Assembly (NCBI GenBank): GCA_963829705.1
Contig: CAWHJN010000005.1
Location: forward strand, 1,612,001 to 1,676,000
Direction: 5' to 3'
DNA: 64,000 nt
From: CAWHJN01 sp963829705
GTDB taxonomy: Bacteria; Bacteroidota; Rhodothermia; Rhodothermales; BA12
Shown: positions 1-8,206 of the stretch, one piece after another
Position numbering within the stretch: the stretch's first letter is position 1
How the letters are laid out: every line of letters begins with the position of its first letter
The notes under the pieces: model-generated
Database searches by the model: none
What the model was told of the DNA's origin: nothing
What the model saw: the letters and a program-made list of their open reading frames with translations, nothing else
Translations under genes and position numbers: made by a program

Positions 1-402
1 ATCTTCTCCGCACCCGCCGTCGAGGCGAGCTGGGAATACCGCAACGGCAACAACGTCGTGCTCCACGAACTCGCCCACCTGCTCGATTTCGCCGACAACG
101 ACGTCGACGGGGCACCGTCGCTCATGGACAGGCGCTCGGCGCAGGCGTGGTCGGCGCTCGTCAAACGCGAAATCCAGCGCATCAAAATCGGGCGGTCGAT
201 GCTGCGGCGCTACGCGGCCACCAACCACGCCGAGTTCTTCGCGTGTGCGACCGAGGCGTTTTTCGAGCGCCCGGACATCATGGCCCGCCAGCACGCGGAG
301 TTGTTCGAGGCGCTGTCGGCCTTCTACGCCGTCGATCCGCGCCCTTCAGGTGACGGGGCCGGAGCGGTGGAGGGGGAGAGAGAGGTAGGCGCCGGTGCGT
401 AG
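1..402 (+). CDS. MtfA-like zinc metallopeptidase, 3' part
   Basis: The reading frame is open from the first base, so the start lies outside the window. The visible 133 residues contain the zinc-protease signature HELAH followed by LLDF, and further on ATNHAEFFACATEAFFERP, whose NHAEFFA segment supplies the downstream acidic ligand of the MtfA/DUF980 family. In that family the protein is a cytosolic aminopeptidase linked in enterobacteria to the Mlc regulator; whether that role holds here is unknown. After the conserved end (around FYAVDPR) a glycine/glutamate-rich tail of about 19 residues runs into the 3' end of the convergent gene, overlapping it by 57 bases. Family assignment is firm, function is inferred. 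Confidence 0.85.
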   Translation: MFSAPAVEASWEYRNGNNVVLHELAHLLDFADNDVDGAPSLMDRRSAQAWSALVKREIQRIKIGRSMLRRYAATNHAEFFACATEAFFERPDIMARQHAELFEALSAFYAVDPRPSGDGAGAVEGEREVGAGA

Positions 403-1572
403 CGCGTCCACGAGGGCGTGGAAAAACCGCTCGACGTCGTCCGACGTGTTCCACACGAACGGGGCGAGGCGCAGCACCCGATCCTGGCGGCTGTCCACGT
501 AGATCTGCCTCGTCTTCAGGTACTCGGCGATGCGGAAAGCGTCGGGCACGGCCAGCACCAGCATCGCGGCCCGCCGCTCGGCGTCAAGGGGCGTCACGAC
601 GGGGATGCCGTGCGTTTCGGCCAGCATGAGGGCGTCGCCGGTGAGCGCGCGGATGTGCGCGGCGACGTTGTCCAGACCGGCATCGAGCAGCACGCGCAGC
701 CCCTCGACGCTGTGGTAGAGCGGGGCGATGGCCGTGGTGCCGCCCAGAAAGCGGCGGCGCACGTCGGGGTGCGGAGCGGGTGCGGCCTCGAAGCCGAACG
801 GATCGGCGTCGCCGAACCAGCCCGTCAGGCGCGGCGTGAGGTCGAGGCCAGGGCGGAGGTACACGAACGTGTTGCCGGATGAGCCACAGCCTTCCTTCAG
901 CAGCCCGCCCATGTACACGTCCACGTCCAGCGCCTGCACGTCAAGCGGCATCTGCGCCGAGGCGTGGTAGCCGTCGAGCGCGAGCAGCCCGCCGCCCTCG
1001 TGGACGCGCGCGGCGAGGCGACGCACGAACCCATCCGTCAGCTTCTCGCCCGTCGTGAAGCCGACGTGCGACACCACCACCAGCGCCGTGTCGGACCGGA
1101 CGGCCGACAGCAGCGCGTCTTCATCGATGAGGTCGCCTGGACCGTTCTCCACGACGGCGACATCGAGGTTCAGCCCCTCATCCCACCGCTGCACGTTGTG
1201 GAGCACGGAGGGGAACGCACCCGCCGTGGTGACGACGTGCCGCCCACACGCCCACACCTCCGGGGCCGAAAGCAGCGCCTGCACCGTCCAATGCACACTC
1301 GGCTGCATGATGACGCTGCCCGGTGGCGCGTTCAGCATCGGTGCAACGAATGCATCGCCGAGGTACGCGGGCAGCGTCCACCAGCCGACTTTCTCATTCG
1401 AGCCGGGCCGCCAATGGTTCGGTACCTCGTTCCACGCATCGACGCCGCGTGCCCGCCAGTCGTCCACGAACGCCTCCATCATCGCCGGGACGGTCTTCGG
1501 CATCAGCCCGTGCGTAAACGCGCGCAACTCGACGGCAGGCGGGGCGGGGTGGAAGAAGGCGTTGCGGAGCAT
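346..1572 (-). CDS. kynureninase-like PLP-dependent aminotransferase (class V fold)
   Basis: A 408-residue protein when started at the internal ATG at 1572; an upstream in-frame ATG (1656) would add 28 residues encoded by low-complexity intergenic sequence, so it was rejected. Cofactor residues fit the class V aminotransferase/kynureninase fold: Asp200 in LALDGYHASA contacts the pyridine nitrogen and Lys226 in GGLLKEGCG is the probable Schiff-base lysine. The later WFGDADPFGFE and RRFLGGTTAIAPLYH segments match the kynureninase C-terminal domain arrangement. Kynureninase cleaves kynurenine to anthranilate and alanine, but no other kynurenine-pathway gene is nearby, and the lysine motif differs from the typical SYKY-type site. 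The substrate is therefore uncertain. Confidence 0.7.
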   Translation of the reverse strand: MLRNAFFHPAPPAVELRAFTHGLMPKTVPAMMEAFVDDWRARGVDAWNEVPNHWRPGSNEKVGWWTLPAYLGDAFVAPMLNAPPGSVIMQPSVHWTVQALLSAPEVWACGRHVVTTAGAFPSVLHNVQRWDEGLNLDVAVVENGPGDLIDEDALLSAVRSDTALVVVSHVGFTTGEKLTDGFVRRLAARVHEGGGLLALDGYHASAQMPLDVQALDVDVYMGGLLKEGCGSSGNTFVYLRPGLDLTPRLTGWFGDADPFGFEAAPAPHPDVRRRFLGGTTAIAPLYHSVEGLRVLLDAGLDNVAAHIRALTGDALMLAETHGIPVVTPLDAERRAAMLVLAVPDAFRIAEYLKTRQIYVDSRQDRVLRLAPFVWNTSDDVERFFHALVDALRTGAYLSLPLHRSGPVT

Positions 1573-1585
1573 GAGGAGGCTGTAA

Positions 1586-1640
1586 GTTGGAGAAGCAGGG
1601 CCCTTCCAATCTCCAACCTCGAACCGCCAACTTCCAACAG
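1586..1640. repeat. intergenic GTTGGAG/CTCCAAC low-complexity repeat
   Basis: The spacer between the kynureninase-like start and the rpmA terminator holds GTTGGAG (1586-1592), CTCCAAC (1611-1617) and further CCAAC words up to 1639. They form inverted copies of one short word also found at 1982-2016, around 21840 and at 37845-37966. No coding potential or protein-like composition was seen. Confidence 0.5.
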
Positions 1641-1676
1641 AAAAACGCCCCTGCACCCGAAAGCGCAGAGGCGTTT
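1641..1676 (-). terminator. Rho-independent terminator after rpmA
   Basis: On the minus strand the arm AAACGCC (1676-1670) plus CTGC pairs with GCAG plus GGCGTTT (to 1643), with one mismatch between the two helices and a 10-base loop. A run of five T follows. It begins 20 bases beyond the rpmA stop codon. Confidence 0.7.
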
Positions 1677-1696
1677 AAAGTAGAGAGCGAAAACGC

Positions 1697-1957
1697 TCAC
1701 GCATCGACGGGGTCGATGTGGACGAAGCTGCGGTTGTTGCGGCCTTTCGCGAAGCGCACCGTGCCGGTGGCCTTGGCGAAGAGCGTGTCGTCGCCGCCAC
1801 GGCCCACGTTCGTGCCGGGGTGGTGCTTGGTACCGCGCTGCCGGACGATGATCGAGCCCGCGTGAATGGTCTCGCCGCCGTAGGCTTTGACGCCCAGCAT
1901 CTTCGGGTTGGAGTCGCGTCCGTTCTTGGTAGAACCTACGCCTTTCTTATGTGCCAT
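1697..1957 (-). CDS. rpmA: 50S ribosomal protein L27
   Basis: Eighty-six residues starting MAHKKGVGSTKNGRDS, the invariant N-terminal sequence of L27, which reaches the peptidyl-transferase centre. The core GGETIHAGSIIVRQRGTKHHPG is fully conserved. The start at 1957 gives the normal bacterial length without the N-terminal cleaved extension seen in Firmicutes; the 19 additional upstream codons are spacer. It follows rplU by 63 bases, the classic L21-L27 operon order, and ends before a strong terminator. A GTPase gene (obgE) often follows in other phyla but does not here. Confidence 0.98.
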   Translation of the reverse strand: MAHKKGVGSTKNGRDSNPKMLGVKAYGGETIHAGSIIVRQRGTKHHPGTNVGRGGDDTLFAKATGTVRFAKGRNNRSFVHIDPVDA

Positions 1958-1981
1958 CGTTCTTGGAGTTTTGGAAGGGCA

Positions 1982-2016
1982 GGTTGGAGGGGAGATCCAA
2001 TCTCCAGCCTCCAACC
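1982..2016. repeat. inverted repeat in the rplU-rpmA spacer
   Basis: GGTTGGAGG (1982-1990) plus GGAGA (1991-1995) pairs with TCTCC (2001-2005) plus CCTCCAACC (2008-2016). The result is a 14-pair stem with a 2-base bulge and a 5-base loop, located between rplU and rpmA. There is no T run, so it is not a canonical terminator. Confidence 0.7.
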
Positions 2017-2020
2017 CCCA

Positions 2021-2332
2021 TCAGTTCATCGAAATGTCGCCGATCTGGATCTGCGTGTAATCCTGCCGGTGGCCACGCGTGACGCGGTACCGCTTGCGGC
2101 GCTTTTTCTTGAAGACGGTGATCTTGTCGCTCTTGACATGGGCGAGCACCGTCGCCGCGACGGAGGCCCCGTCGATGGTGGGGGCCCCGACGGTGATGTC
2201 GTCGCCGCCGACGAGGAGCACCTTGTCGAAGGTGAGCGTGTCGTCCACCTCGGCCTGCTGGCGGGGGACGTAAAGTTTGGCCTGGGGCTCGACCTTGAAC
2301 TGCTTGCCCCCGATTTCGACAATCGCGTACAT
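2021..2332 (-). CDS. rplU: 50S ribosomal protein L21
   Basis: One hundred and three residues starting MYAIVEIGGKQFKVE, the diagnostic L21 N-terminus, and containing the RNA-binding stretch FKKKRRKRYRVTRGHRQ near the C-terminus. L21 binds 23S rRNA next to L20 in the large subunit. The ATG at 2332 was chosen because upstream codons in the same frame are not L21-like and lie in the leader. It is the first gene of a two-gene unit with rpmA. A promoter-like pair sits about 80 bases upstream, and a small hairpin occupies the leader. Confidence 0.98.
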   Translation of the reverse strand: MYAIVEIGGKQFKVEPQAKLYVPRQQAEVDDTLTFDKVLLVGGDDITVGAPTIDGASVAATVLAHVKSDKITVFKKKRRKRYRVTRGHRQDYTQIQIGDISMN

Positions 2333-2389
2333 TGAAAAGCTCTGCTTGGGCGCGCCGGGTTCGATACCGCCGCGAGAGTGAATAGCCGC

Positions 2390-2407
2390 CTCTGCAACGC
2401 GCAGAGT
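2390..2407 (-). promoter_or_regulatory. leader hairpin upstream of rplU
   Basis: CTCTGC (2390-2395) and GCAGAG (2402-2407) form a perfect 6-base stem with a 6-base loop inside the transcribed leader of rplU. Autoregulatory L21 leaders are known in other phyla. Whether this hairpin binds L21 is speculation. Confidence 0.35.
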
Positions 2408-2413
2408 CTGCCA

Positions 2414-2443
2414 AAATACGAGCCGCGCCCCGTTCTGTTCAAC
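2414..2443 (-). promoter_or_regulatory. promoter of rplU-rpmA
   Basis: On the minus strand TTG (inside TTGAAC, 2443-2438) is followed after 21 bases by TATTTTGG (2419-2412). This matches the Bacteroidota -33/-7 arrangement (TTG...TAnnTTTG), and also reads as TTGAAC-18-TATTTT. It lies 80-110 bases upstream of the L21 start. Confidence 0.55.
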
Positions 2444-2462
2444 CCGGTGAGGACCCCACACT

Positions 2463-3125
2463 TTGGATATCACGCTGCCCACGAGCCGCCACACGCTCGT
2501 CCCCGGTAAAATCCTGTGCATCGGGCGCAATTACGCCCTTCACGCCCGCGAGATGGGCAGCGAAGCGCCGGAAACGCCCATTCTTTTCTTAAAACCTTCG
2601 TCGGCCCTCGTCGGCAACGGAGGCCGCGTGGTGCTGCCGCCGCAGTCGCAGGACGTGCATCACGAGGTCGAACTCGTCGTCGCCATCGGGCGGGGCGGCA
2701 AGAACATTTCCGCCGAGCAGGCCCTCCAATACGTCGATGGCTACGCCGTCGGGCTCGACATGACGGCACGCGACGTGCAGGCCGAGGCCAAGAAGAAGGG
2801 CCTGCCGTGGACGGTGGCCAAGGGCTTCGACACGTTTGCACCGCTGGGCGAGATCGCGCCGATAGCGTCCATCCCGGACCCGCAGGCACTCACTGTCACG
2901 CTGCGTGTCAACGGCGACGTCCGGCAGCAAGGCCGCACGGCGGACATGATCTTCTCCGTCGCCGAGCTTGTCGCGTACTGCTCCACCATCTTTACACTCC
3001 GCCCCGGCGACCTCATCTACACCGGTACGCCCGAAGGGGTCGGGCCGGTGCAGGTGGGCGATCACCTCGAAGCTACCATCGACGGCCTGCCGCCGCTGAG
3101 TGTGCGGGTAAAGCGGGAAGGATGA
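2463..3125 (+). CDS. fumarylacetoacetate hydrolase-family protein
   Basis: A 220-residue protein of the short FAH family (FAHD1/YcgM type: acylpyruvase, oxaloacetate decarboxylase or related isomerase). Visible family features are KILCIGRNYALHAREM near the N-terminus, the metal-binding HHEVELVVAIG with its two glutamates, the aspartate in VGLDMTARDVQ, and the C-terminal GDLIYTGTPEGVGPVQVGD. Length equals that of single-domain FAH proteins. The start is a TTG preceded at a suitable distance by GTGAGGA; no ATG is available upstream of the conserved region. It is divergent from rplU and apparently monocistronic. The exact substrate cannot be deduced. Confidence 0.88.
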   Translation: MDITLPTSRHTLVPGKILCIGRNYALHAREMGSEAPETPILFLKPSSALVGNGGRVVLPPQSQDVHHEVELVVAIGRGGKNISAEQALQYVDGYAVGLDMTARDVQAEAKKKGLPWTVAKGFDTFAPLGEIAPIASIPDPQALTVTLRVNGDVRQQGRTADMIFSVAELVAYCSTIFTLRPGDLIYTGTPEGVGPVQVGDHLEATIDGLPPLSVRVKREG

Positions 3126-3132
3126 GAACGGA

Positions 3133-3168
3133 GAACGGGGACAGGCCTGTGCGGCGCTGTCCCCGTTC
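3133..3168. terminator. 12-bp inverted repeat between convergent genes
   Basis: GAACGGGGACAG (3133-3144) and CTGTCCCCGTTC (3157-3168) are perfect inverted copies separated by 12 bases. They sit in the 72-base gap between the stop codons of the FAH gene and the response regulator. The position suggests a bidirectional terminator, although no T run follows on either strand. Confidence 0.55.
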
Positions 3169-3197
3169 CCGATATCTGTGGTATAAGCTCGGCCGTC

Positions 3198-3908
3198 TCA
3201 GCCCTTGAAGCGGTAGCCGATGCCGTAGACCGTTTCGATGTACGTGGGCGTGGCCGGGTCAGGCTCGATCTTCTTTCGCACCGACGCCATGTGCCGGTCG
3301 ATGGTGCGGGTGACGATGTCCTGCTCGATGCCCCACACGTCGGTGAGAAGCTGGCGGCGCGTGACGGTTTTGCCGCGGTTGAGGATCAGGTAGCGCAGGA
3401 TGTCGAACTCCAGCGCCGTGAACGCGACGGGTTCGCCGTTCTGCTCGGCCTCGTGGGTGCTGAAGTTGATCGTCACGTCGCCGATTTCGTAGATCTCCAT
3501 TGGCGCACGGTCGGGCGGCTGGGTGCGCTGGAGCACGGCGCGCACGCGGGCGAGCAACTCGTCGGGGTTGAAAGGCTTGACGATGTAGTCGTCCGCGCCG
3601 AGGCCGAAGCCTGTCAGCACCGCTTCCTGTTCGCCGCGCCCGGTGAGCATCATGATGGGCGCGTCGAAGCCCATCTCCTGTGCGTCTTCGAGCACCTCGA
3701 AGCCGCTCTTGCCGGGCAAAGACACGTCGAGCAGCACGGCATCGAAGTCACGCGGGCGCTCCTTGATCAAGCGGAGAGCTTCTTCTCCATCGGCGATCAG
3801 CGTGGTTTCATACTCGTGGGTGTCGAAAAACGACTGGAGCGCCTCGCCCACGTCCGGGTCGTCGTCGACGATGAGAAGGCGATACGGTTGGGCAGCAGAG
3901 TGCGGCAT
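3198..3908 (-). CDS. OmpR/PhoB-type response regulator
   Basis: A 236-residue two-domain regulator. The receiver has the acidic pair in LLIVDDDPDVG, the phospho-acceptor Asp in VLLDVSLPGKSG, the conserved threonine in MMLTGRG and the lysine in IVKPF. The C-terminal winged helix contains FTALEFDILRYLILNRGKTVTRRQLL and ends with VYGIGYRFKG, typical of the OmpR/PhoB DNA-binding domain. It should bind DNA as a dimer once phosphorylated. No histidine kinase gene is adjacent on either side, so its partner is encoded elsewhere and its targets cannot be read from this window. Confidence 0.95.
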   Translation of the reverse strand: MPHSAAQPYRLLIVDDDPDVGEALQSFFDTHEYETTLIADGEEALRLIKERPRDFDAVLLDVSLPGKSGFEVLEDAQEMGFDAPIMMLTGRGEQEAVLTGFGLGADDYIVKPFNPDELLARVRAVLQRTQPPDRAPMEIYEIGDVTINFSTHEAEQNGEPVAFTALEFDILRYLILNRGKTVTRRQLLTDVWGIEQDIVTRTIDRHMASVRKKIEPDPATPTYIETVYGIGYRFKG

Positions 3909-3976
3909 AGAACTCGATGAGGTAGAACTTCAGAGGGAGAGGAGAAAGCTAATCGACGGGCTTTCGCGCGCGCGCG

Positions 3977-5569
3977 TCAGGACACCCCGAGGTCGACGGG
4001 AAGCGGGCTCGTTGCGCGAATGTTACCTTTTAGCCACGCTTCGACCGCGTCGAGGGCAGGAGGGCGGAAGCCATAGGTGACGAGCGCGGGCGCGGGCACG
4101 TCGAGCACGGCGTAGGGATTCCACAGCGCGAGGTGCAGCGTGGGCCTGACGAGGGCCGCCAGCGCCTGCGCGTTCTCCGGCAGCCGGTGGCGCGACGTGG
4201 TGGCAAAGACGACGGGTGTACCGGGCCGGTGAAATTTCTCGAACGACGCCTCAGCGGCGAGGGGGTCGGCGGTGTCGTAGGCCACGGCGCGCAGGTCGTA
4301 GAGCGCGCTCATCCGGGCGACGAGCACCGAGCCGCTCATGCCCGGGTCGCTCGCGCCGCCGCCGACGGCAGACTCGGGCACGACGAGCGTGACGGGGGAG
4401 CCCGGGGCGATGGGGGAGGGGTCGCGGTAAGCAGTCAGGCCCCGCTCCCAGGCCGTCGCCATCAGGGCTTCATCCCGGTCGCGGACGTCGCCGGTATACG
4501 GAATCTGATCCACCGGGTACGTGGCGGCGAGGGCGCGGAGGCGGGCGTCGCGCGTGGCGAAGTCCGCGTCGCTGAGGGTGCCCTGCGCGTGCGCCTCCAC
4601 GATCACATCGGCCATGCGGCGCTGCTCGTCGAGGTTGCCCAGCGTCATCACCATGTCCGCGCCCGCTTCGAGCGCGAGGCGTGCCGCCACCCCGCCGGGG
4701 TAGCCATCTGTGATGGCCTGCATCCGGAGCGAGTCGGTGACGATGACGCCCTCGTAGCCCCACTCGTCGCGCAGCAGTCCGGTGAGGATGGGCCGCGACA
4801 GCGTGGCGGGGTGCTCGGGGTCGAGGGCGGGGAAGACGATGTGTGAGGTCATCACACAGGGCAGGCCTGCCTGCACGGCTCCGGCAAAAGGCAGCAGTTC
4901 GAGCGCGTCGAGTTCGGCGCGGCTCTTGGGCACAGTCGGCAGGCCGAAGTGGCTGTCCACCTGCGTGTCGCCGTGGCCGGGAAAGTGCTTGATGCACGAG
5001 GCGACGCCCGCCTCCATCAGCCCCTCAGCCCACGCGATGCCCAGCGTGCGGACGCGCTCGGGGTCGCTGCTGAACGAACGGTCGCCGATGACGGGGTTGA
5101 GCGGGTTGTTGTTGACGTCGAGCGACGGGGCGAAGTCCCAGTTGAAGCCCATCGAGCGCAGCCCGCGCCCCGTGGCGGCCCCGACGGCCCGCGTGAGGGC
5201 GGGGTCGTTGGAGGCGCCGAGCGACATCGCCGACGGAGGAAACGGCAGCGTGCGCGTGCGGACGACGCCGCCGCCCTCCTGATCCACGCCGATGAGCGCG
5301 TCAGGCCCGATGAGGCCGCGCAGCGTCGAGACGAGGGCGGTCGTCTGCGCCTCGCTCCGCATGTTTCCCTGGAACAGCACCGCGCCCCTGATGCCATACT
5401 CCTGGATGAGGTCGGCGGTGGCAGTGTCGAGTTCTTGGCCACTGATGTTGATCATCATGAAGCGGCCCGGCATGAAACGTCGGTCGGAGAGCACGGTGGG
5501 GGTGCAGGAAGCGAGCGCAAGCGCGGCCGAGGCAGCGGCGGTCTGTTGAAGGAACGTGCGGCGGTGCAT
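3977..5569 (-). CDS. glycoside hydrolase family 3 lipoprotein (beta-N-acetylhexosaminidase type)
   Basis: A 530-residue protein when started at the ATG at 5569, giving the leader MHRRTFLQQTAAASAALA with a twin-arginine motif and a lipobox (LASC). This points to Tat export and lipid anchoring. The TIM-barrel carries the NagZ-type signature KHFPGHGDTQVDSHFGLP (His-Asp dyad loop) and the nucleophile region VIVTDSLRMQAI, with Asp as the probable catalytic nucleophile. NagZ enzymes release N-acetylglucosamine from peptidoglycan fragments. This protein is longer than cytosolic NagZ and has a C-terminal domain of about 170 residues as in Bacteroidota homologues, so it probably acts in the periplasm. 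It follows the DAHP synthase gene by about 96 bases. Confidence 0.9.
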   Translation of the reverse strand: MHRRTFLQQTAAASAALALASCTPTVLSDRRFMPGRFMMINISGQELDTATADLIQEYGIRGAVLFQGNMRSEAQTTALVSTLRGLIGPDALIGVDQEGGGVVRTRTLPFPPSAMSLGASNDPALTRAVGAATGRGLRSMGFNWDFAPSLDVNNNPLNPVIGDRSFSSDPERVRTLGIAWAEGLMEAGVASCIKHFPGHGDTQVDSHFGLPTVPKSRAELDALELLPFAGAVQAGLPCVMTSHIVFPALDPEHPATLSRPILTGLLRDEWGYEGVIVTDSLRMQAITDGYPGGVAARLALEAGADMVMTLGNLDEQRRMADVIVEAHAQGTLSDADFATRDARLRALAATYPVDQIPYTGDVRDRDEALMATAWERGLTAYRDPSPIAPGSPVTLVVPESAVGGGASDPGMSGSVLVARMSALYDLRAVAYDTADPLAAEASFEKFHRPGTPVVFATTSRHRLPENAQALAALVRPTLHLALWNPYAVLDVPAPALVTYGFRPPALDAVEAWLKGNIRATSPLPVDLGVS

Positions 5570-5665
5570 GAAAGACGGGGAAACTGGCAATGGTGAAGGG
5601 GAGGGTGGAGAAGGGAAAAGAGTCGCGTGCGTACCAGTCGCCACTCCACAATCCCCGGCCATCCA

Positions 5666-7024
5666 TCACCCGTGCAACGCTTGATGTCGGCGGACGAGGT
5701 GGAGCACCATCTCCATCGCCTGCTCGGCGTTGAGGCGCGGGTCGACTTCGGATCGGTAGGCGCGTTCGAGGTCGTCGTCGTTGAGGCCGCGCGCGCCGCC
5801 GGTGCATTCGGTCACGTCTTCGCCTGTGAGTTCGAGGTGGACGCCGCCGAGACGCGATCCCAGCCTCGCGTGGATCTCCATCGACTGGTCGACCTCGGCC
5901 TGGATGTTCTCGAAGCGGCGCGTTTTACGACCTGATGGCGTCGTCTCGGTGTTGCCGTGCATGGGATCGCACACCCAGAGCACGGTGTGGCCCTCGGCGC
6001 GGACGGTTTCGACGAGGCGTGGCAGGTGGTTCTCGACCTGGTCAGCGCCCATCCGCGCGATGAGCGTCAGGCGGCCCGGCTCGTGCTCGGGGTTGAGCAG
6101 GCGCAGCAGGTCGCGCAGCCAGTCCGTCGTCATCGCCGGGCCGACTTTCACGGCCAGCGGGTTGGCGATGCGGCGGGCGTACTCGATGTGCGCGCCGTCG
6201 GGCTGGGCCGTCCGCATCCCGATCCACGGGAAGTGCGTCGAGAGGTTGTACGGATCGGGCAGGCGGGGGACGAAACGCGTGAGCGCCTGCTCGTAGTGAA
6301 GGTGGAGCGCCTCGTGGCAGGTGAAGAACTCGGCCCGCTCCATGTCCGAGAGCGGCGCGTTCGACAGCGTGCTCACGAACGAGATGGCGTCGCGGATAGA
6401 GGCGACGATCTGGTGGTAGGTCTCCGCGTAGGGCGAGTGCTGCACGAACGCCAGATCCCAGTACTCGGGGTGGTGGAGGTCGGCGAAGCCGCCCTGCGAC
6501 AGTGCCCGCACGAAGTTGAGCGTGAGCGCGCTCTTCGAGTAGGCCCGCACCATGCGGTGGGCGTCGGGCGTGCGCGACTCGGGTGTGAAGGCGGCCCCGT
6601 TGATGATGTCGCCCCGGTAGGCAGGCAGCGTCACGCCATCGCGCTCCTCCTGGTCCGACGAACGCGGCTTGGCGTACTGGCCCGCGAAACGCCCCGCCCG
6701 GATGACGCGCGTACGCAGGCCGTAGACGAGCACCAGGCTCATCTGCATGAGCACCTTGAGCCGGTTCGTGATGACGTCGGGCGTGCATTCCGAAAAACTC
6801 TCGGCGCAGTCGCCCCCTTGCAGCAGGAAGCGCTTGCCCGCCGCGGCTTCGGCGAGTTGCGTTTTAAGGCGGCGCACCTCCCACGACGTCACCAGCGGCG
6901 GCAGCGTAGACAGGTGGCGAAGCACACGCTCCAGCTTGGCGGCGTCGGGGTAGTCGGGCTGCTGGAGCGCGGGCCGCGCCTGCCAGTGCGCGCCGGGGTG
7001 ACGAGACGTTACGGTATCAACCAT
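5666..7024 (-). CDS. class II 3-deoxy-7-phosphoheptulonate (DAHP) synthase
   Basis: A 452-residue enzyme of the plant/actinobacterial-type (class II) DAHP synthase family, which condenses phosphoenolpyruvate and erythrose 4-phosphate in the first step of aromatic amino acid synthesis. Recognisable elements are FLLQGGDCAESF, the active-site stretch RAGRFAGQYAKPRSSD, HFPWIGMRT, PLAVKVGPAM and the C-terminal WVCDPMHGNT with conserved His. The length matches the family (about 450). No other shikimate gene is in the window. A TATCTTCC box lies 21-28 bases upstream of the ATG and could be its -7 element. Confidence 0.95.
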   Translation of the reverse strand: MVDTVTSRHPGAHWQARPALQQPDYPDAAKLERVLRHLSTLPPLVTSWEVRRLKTQLAEAAAGKRFLLQGGDCAESFSECTPDVITNRLKVLMQMSLVLVYGLRTRVIRAGRFAGQYAKPRSSDQEERDGVTLPAYRGDIINGAAFTPESRTPDAHRMVRAYSKSALTLNFVRALSQGGFADLHHPEYWDLAFVQHSPYAETYHQIVASIRDAISFVSTLSNAPLSDMERAEFFTCHEALHLHYEQALTRFVPRLPDPYNLSTHFPWIGMRTAQPDGAHIEYARRIANPLAVKVGPAMTTDWLRDLLRLLNPEHEPGRLTLIARMGADQVENHLPRLVETVRAEGHTVLWVCDPMHGNTETTPSGRKTRRFENIQAEVDQSMEIHARLGSRLGGVHLELTGEDVTECTGGARGLNDDDLERAYRSEVDPRLNAEQAMEMVLHLVRRHQALHG

Positions 7025-7044
7025 GCGGGTGGGATCAGGGAGCG

Positions 7045-7052
7045 GGAAGATA
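7045..7052 (-). promoter_or_regulatory. possible -7 element of the DAHP synthase gene
   Basis: The minus strand reads TATCTTCC 21 bases before the start codon, resembling the Bacteroidota -7 consensus TAnnTTTG. No matching TTG was found at the expected -33 distance, so support is weak. Confidence 0.35.
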
Positions 7053-7093
7053 CGAGCACCGGGGCCGCATTCGCCGATGAGCCGGTCCAGCCG

Positions 7094-8206
7094 CTACGCG
7101 CCGCGCCGCGCCAGCAGCACGTCGAGCCCGAACACGACGGCGACGGTGCCGCCCAGCACGACGAGCGACAGCACGGGCTGCCAGATCACGAAGCCGCCGA
7201 TGGCACCCAGGATGCCGCCGAGGTACTTGATGTAGTTGAGCTGCTCGTTGCTCGTGTTCTTGAGCAGGTTCTCGAGCTGCTGCTCGTCGTACTGCCGCAT
7301 GTTTTCGGTGACGAGCGCGTAGATGTCGAAGCTCTCGACGAAGTCGAGCACGGCGCGGGTGGCCCACGCCTCGACAGCGTGCGAGTGCTGTTCGAGGCGG
7401 GCCGGGAGTGCATCCAGGCGCGCGTCGAAGCCGTCGAGCAGCGGATCGACGGCCTCGGGCAGCGCGGCGACGGCCTCCTCGACGCGCCGCTGGAAGTCGT
7501 CCTCGCCCAGCAGCCGGTACGTCCGCAGCGCCACGCCTGCCAGCCCCTTGCCCGCGAACGAGTCGATTTTCTCGACGGTGAAATCCACGATGCGCTGCCG
7601 CAGTTCGGGCGATCCCAGCGTTTCGCGGGCGTAGTCGGCGGCGAGGGCCTTCACGTCACGGCGGAAGTCCGGGTCTTCGATCACTCCGCGCGCCACGTCG
7701 AGCATCATTGTGCGGTAGCGCGGAATGAGGCCGCTTTCCTCGATCTTGCGCTTGATGAGTTCGGGCGAGATGAGTTCTTCCGAGACGGCCTTCGCCAGCC
7801 GGAAGATCACTCGCTCGCGCTGCGCGGGAATCAGGCCCTGCCCCAGCAGCGGACGCCGGTGGCGCGGGTGGAACAGCATCGTGATGGCGAGCCAGTTGGT
7901 CAGAAACCCGATGTAACCGCTCACCGACAGGATGCGGATGAGGCCCGCCAGCGGGATCGTCTGCCCGAAAGCGGTGAGGGTCTGGGTGGGGAAGTCCCAC
8001 ACGAACGAGAAGGCGAACGCTGCGCCGAGCACCCACGGGATGACGCGCAGCACGCCCAGCAGGGCCGCGTGCGAACCTTTGACGCGCGGCGGCTCGGAGG
8101 GGGCGTGCGCGCGCTCGGAGCGCTGCGGAAGGTGGCGCTTGACGTAGGTGGCCAGCAGCGCGCCCAGCTCGCGCAGGCGTGATTTTTCGGCAGGGGTTTC
8201 CATCAA
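7094..8206 (-). CDS. DUF445 family membrane protein
   Basis: A 370-residue protein of the DUF445 (YheB/YjiN-like) family, whose function is unknown. The family hallmark GYIGFLTNWLAITMLFHPRHRRP is present after the first hydrophobic segments (GVLRVIPWVLGAAFAFSFVW). The long middle part is amphipathic and helix-rich, and the C-terminus again has a membrane segment (GAIGGFVIWQPVLSLVVLGGTVAVVFG). It starts MM (8206/8203) immediately after the stop of the HD-hydrolase gene, which implies co-transcription. No catalytic motif is apparent. Confidence 0.85.
   Translation of the reverse strand: MMETPAEKSRLRELGALLATYVKRHLPQRSERAHAPSEPPRVKGSHAALLGVLRVIPWVLGAAFAFSFVWDFPTQTLTAFGQTIPLAGLIRILSVSGYIGFLTNWLAITMLFHPRHRRPLLGQGLIPAQRERVIFRLAKAVSEELISPELIKRKIEESGLIPRYRTMMLDVARGVIEDPDFRRDVKALAADYARETLGSPELRQRIVDFTVEKIDSFAGKGLAGVALRTYRLLGEDDFQRRVEEAVAALPEAVDPLLDGFDARLDALPARLEQHSHAVEAWATRAVLDFVESFDIYALVTENMRQYDEQQLENLLKNTSNEQLNYIKYLGGILGAIGGFVIWQPVLSLVVLGGTVAVVFGLDVLLARRGA

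Noticed and set aside
5957..8182. 741-codon open frame on the plus strand
   Set aside because: It lies antisense to class II DAHP synthase and DUF445, both clearly conserved. The Arg/Ala/Val-rich composition with no motif is typical of a GC-rich shadow frame.
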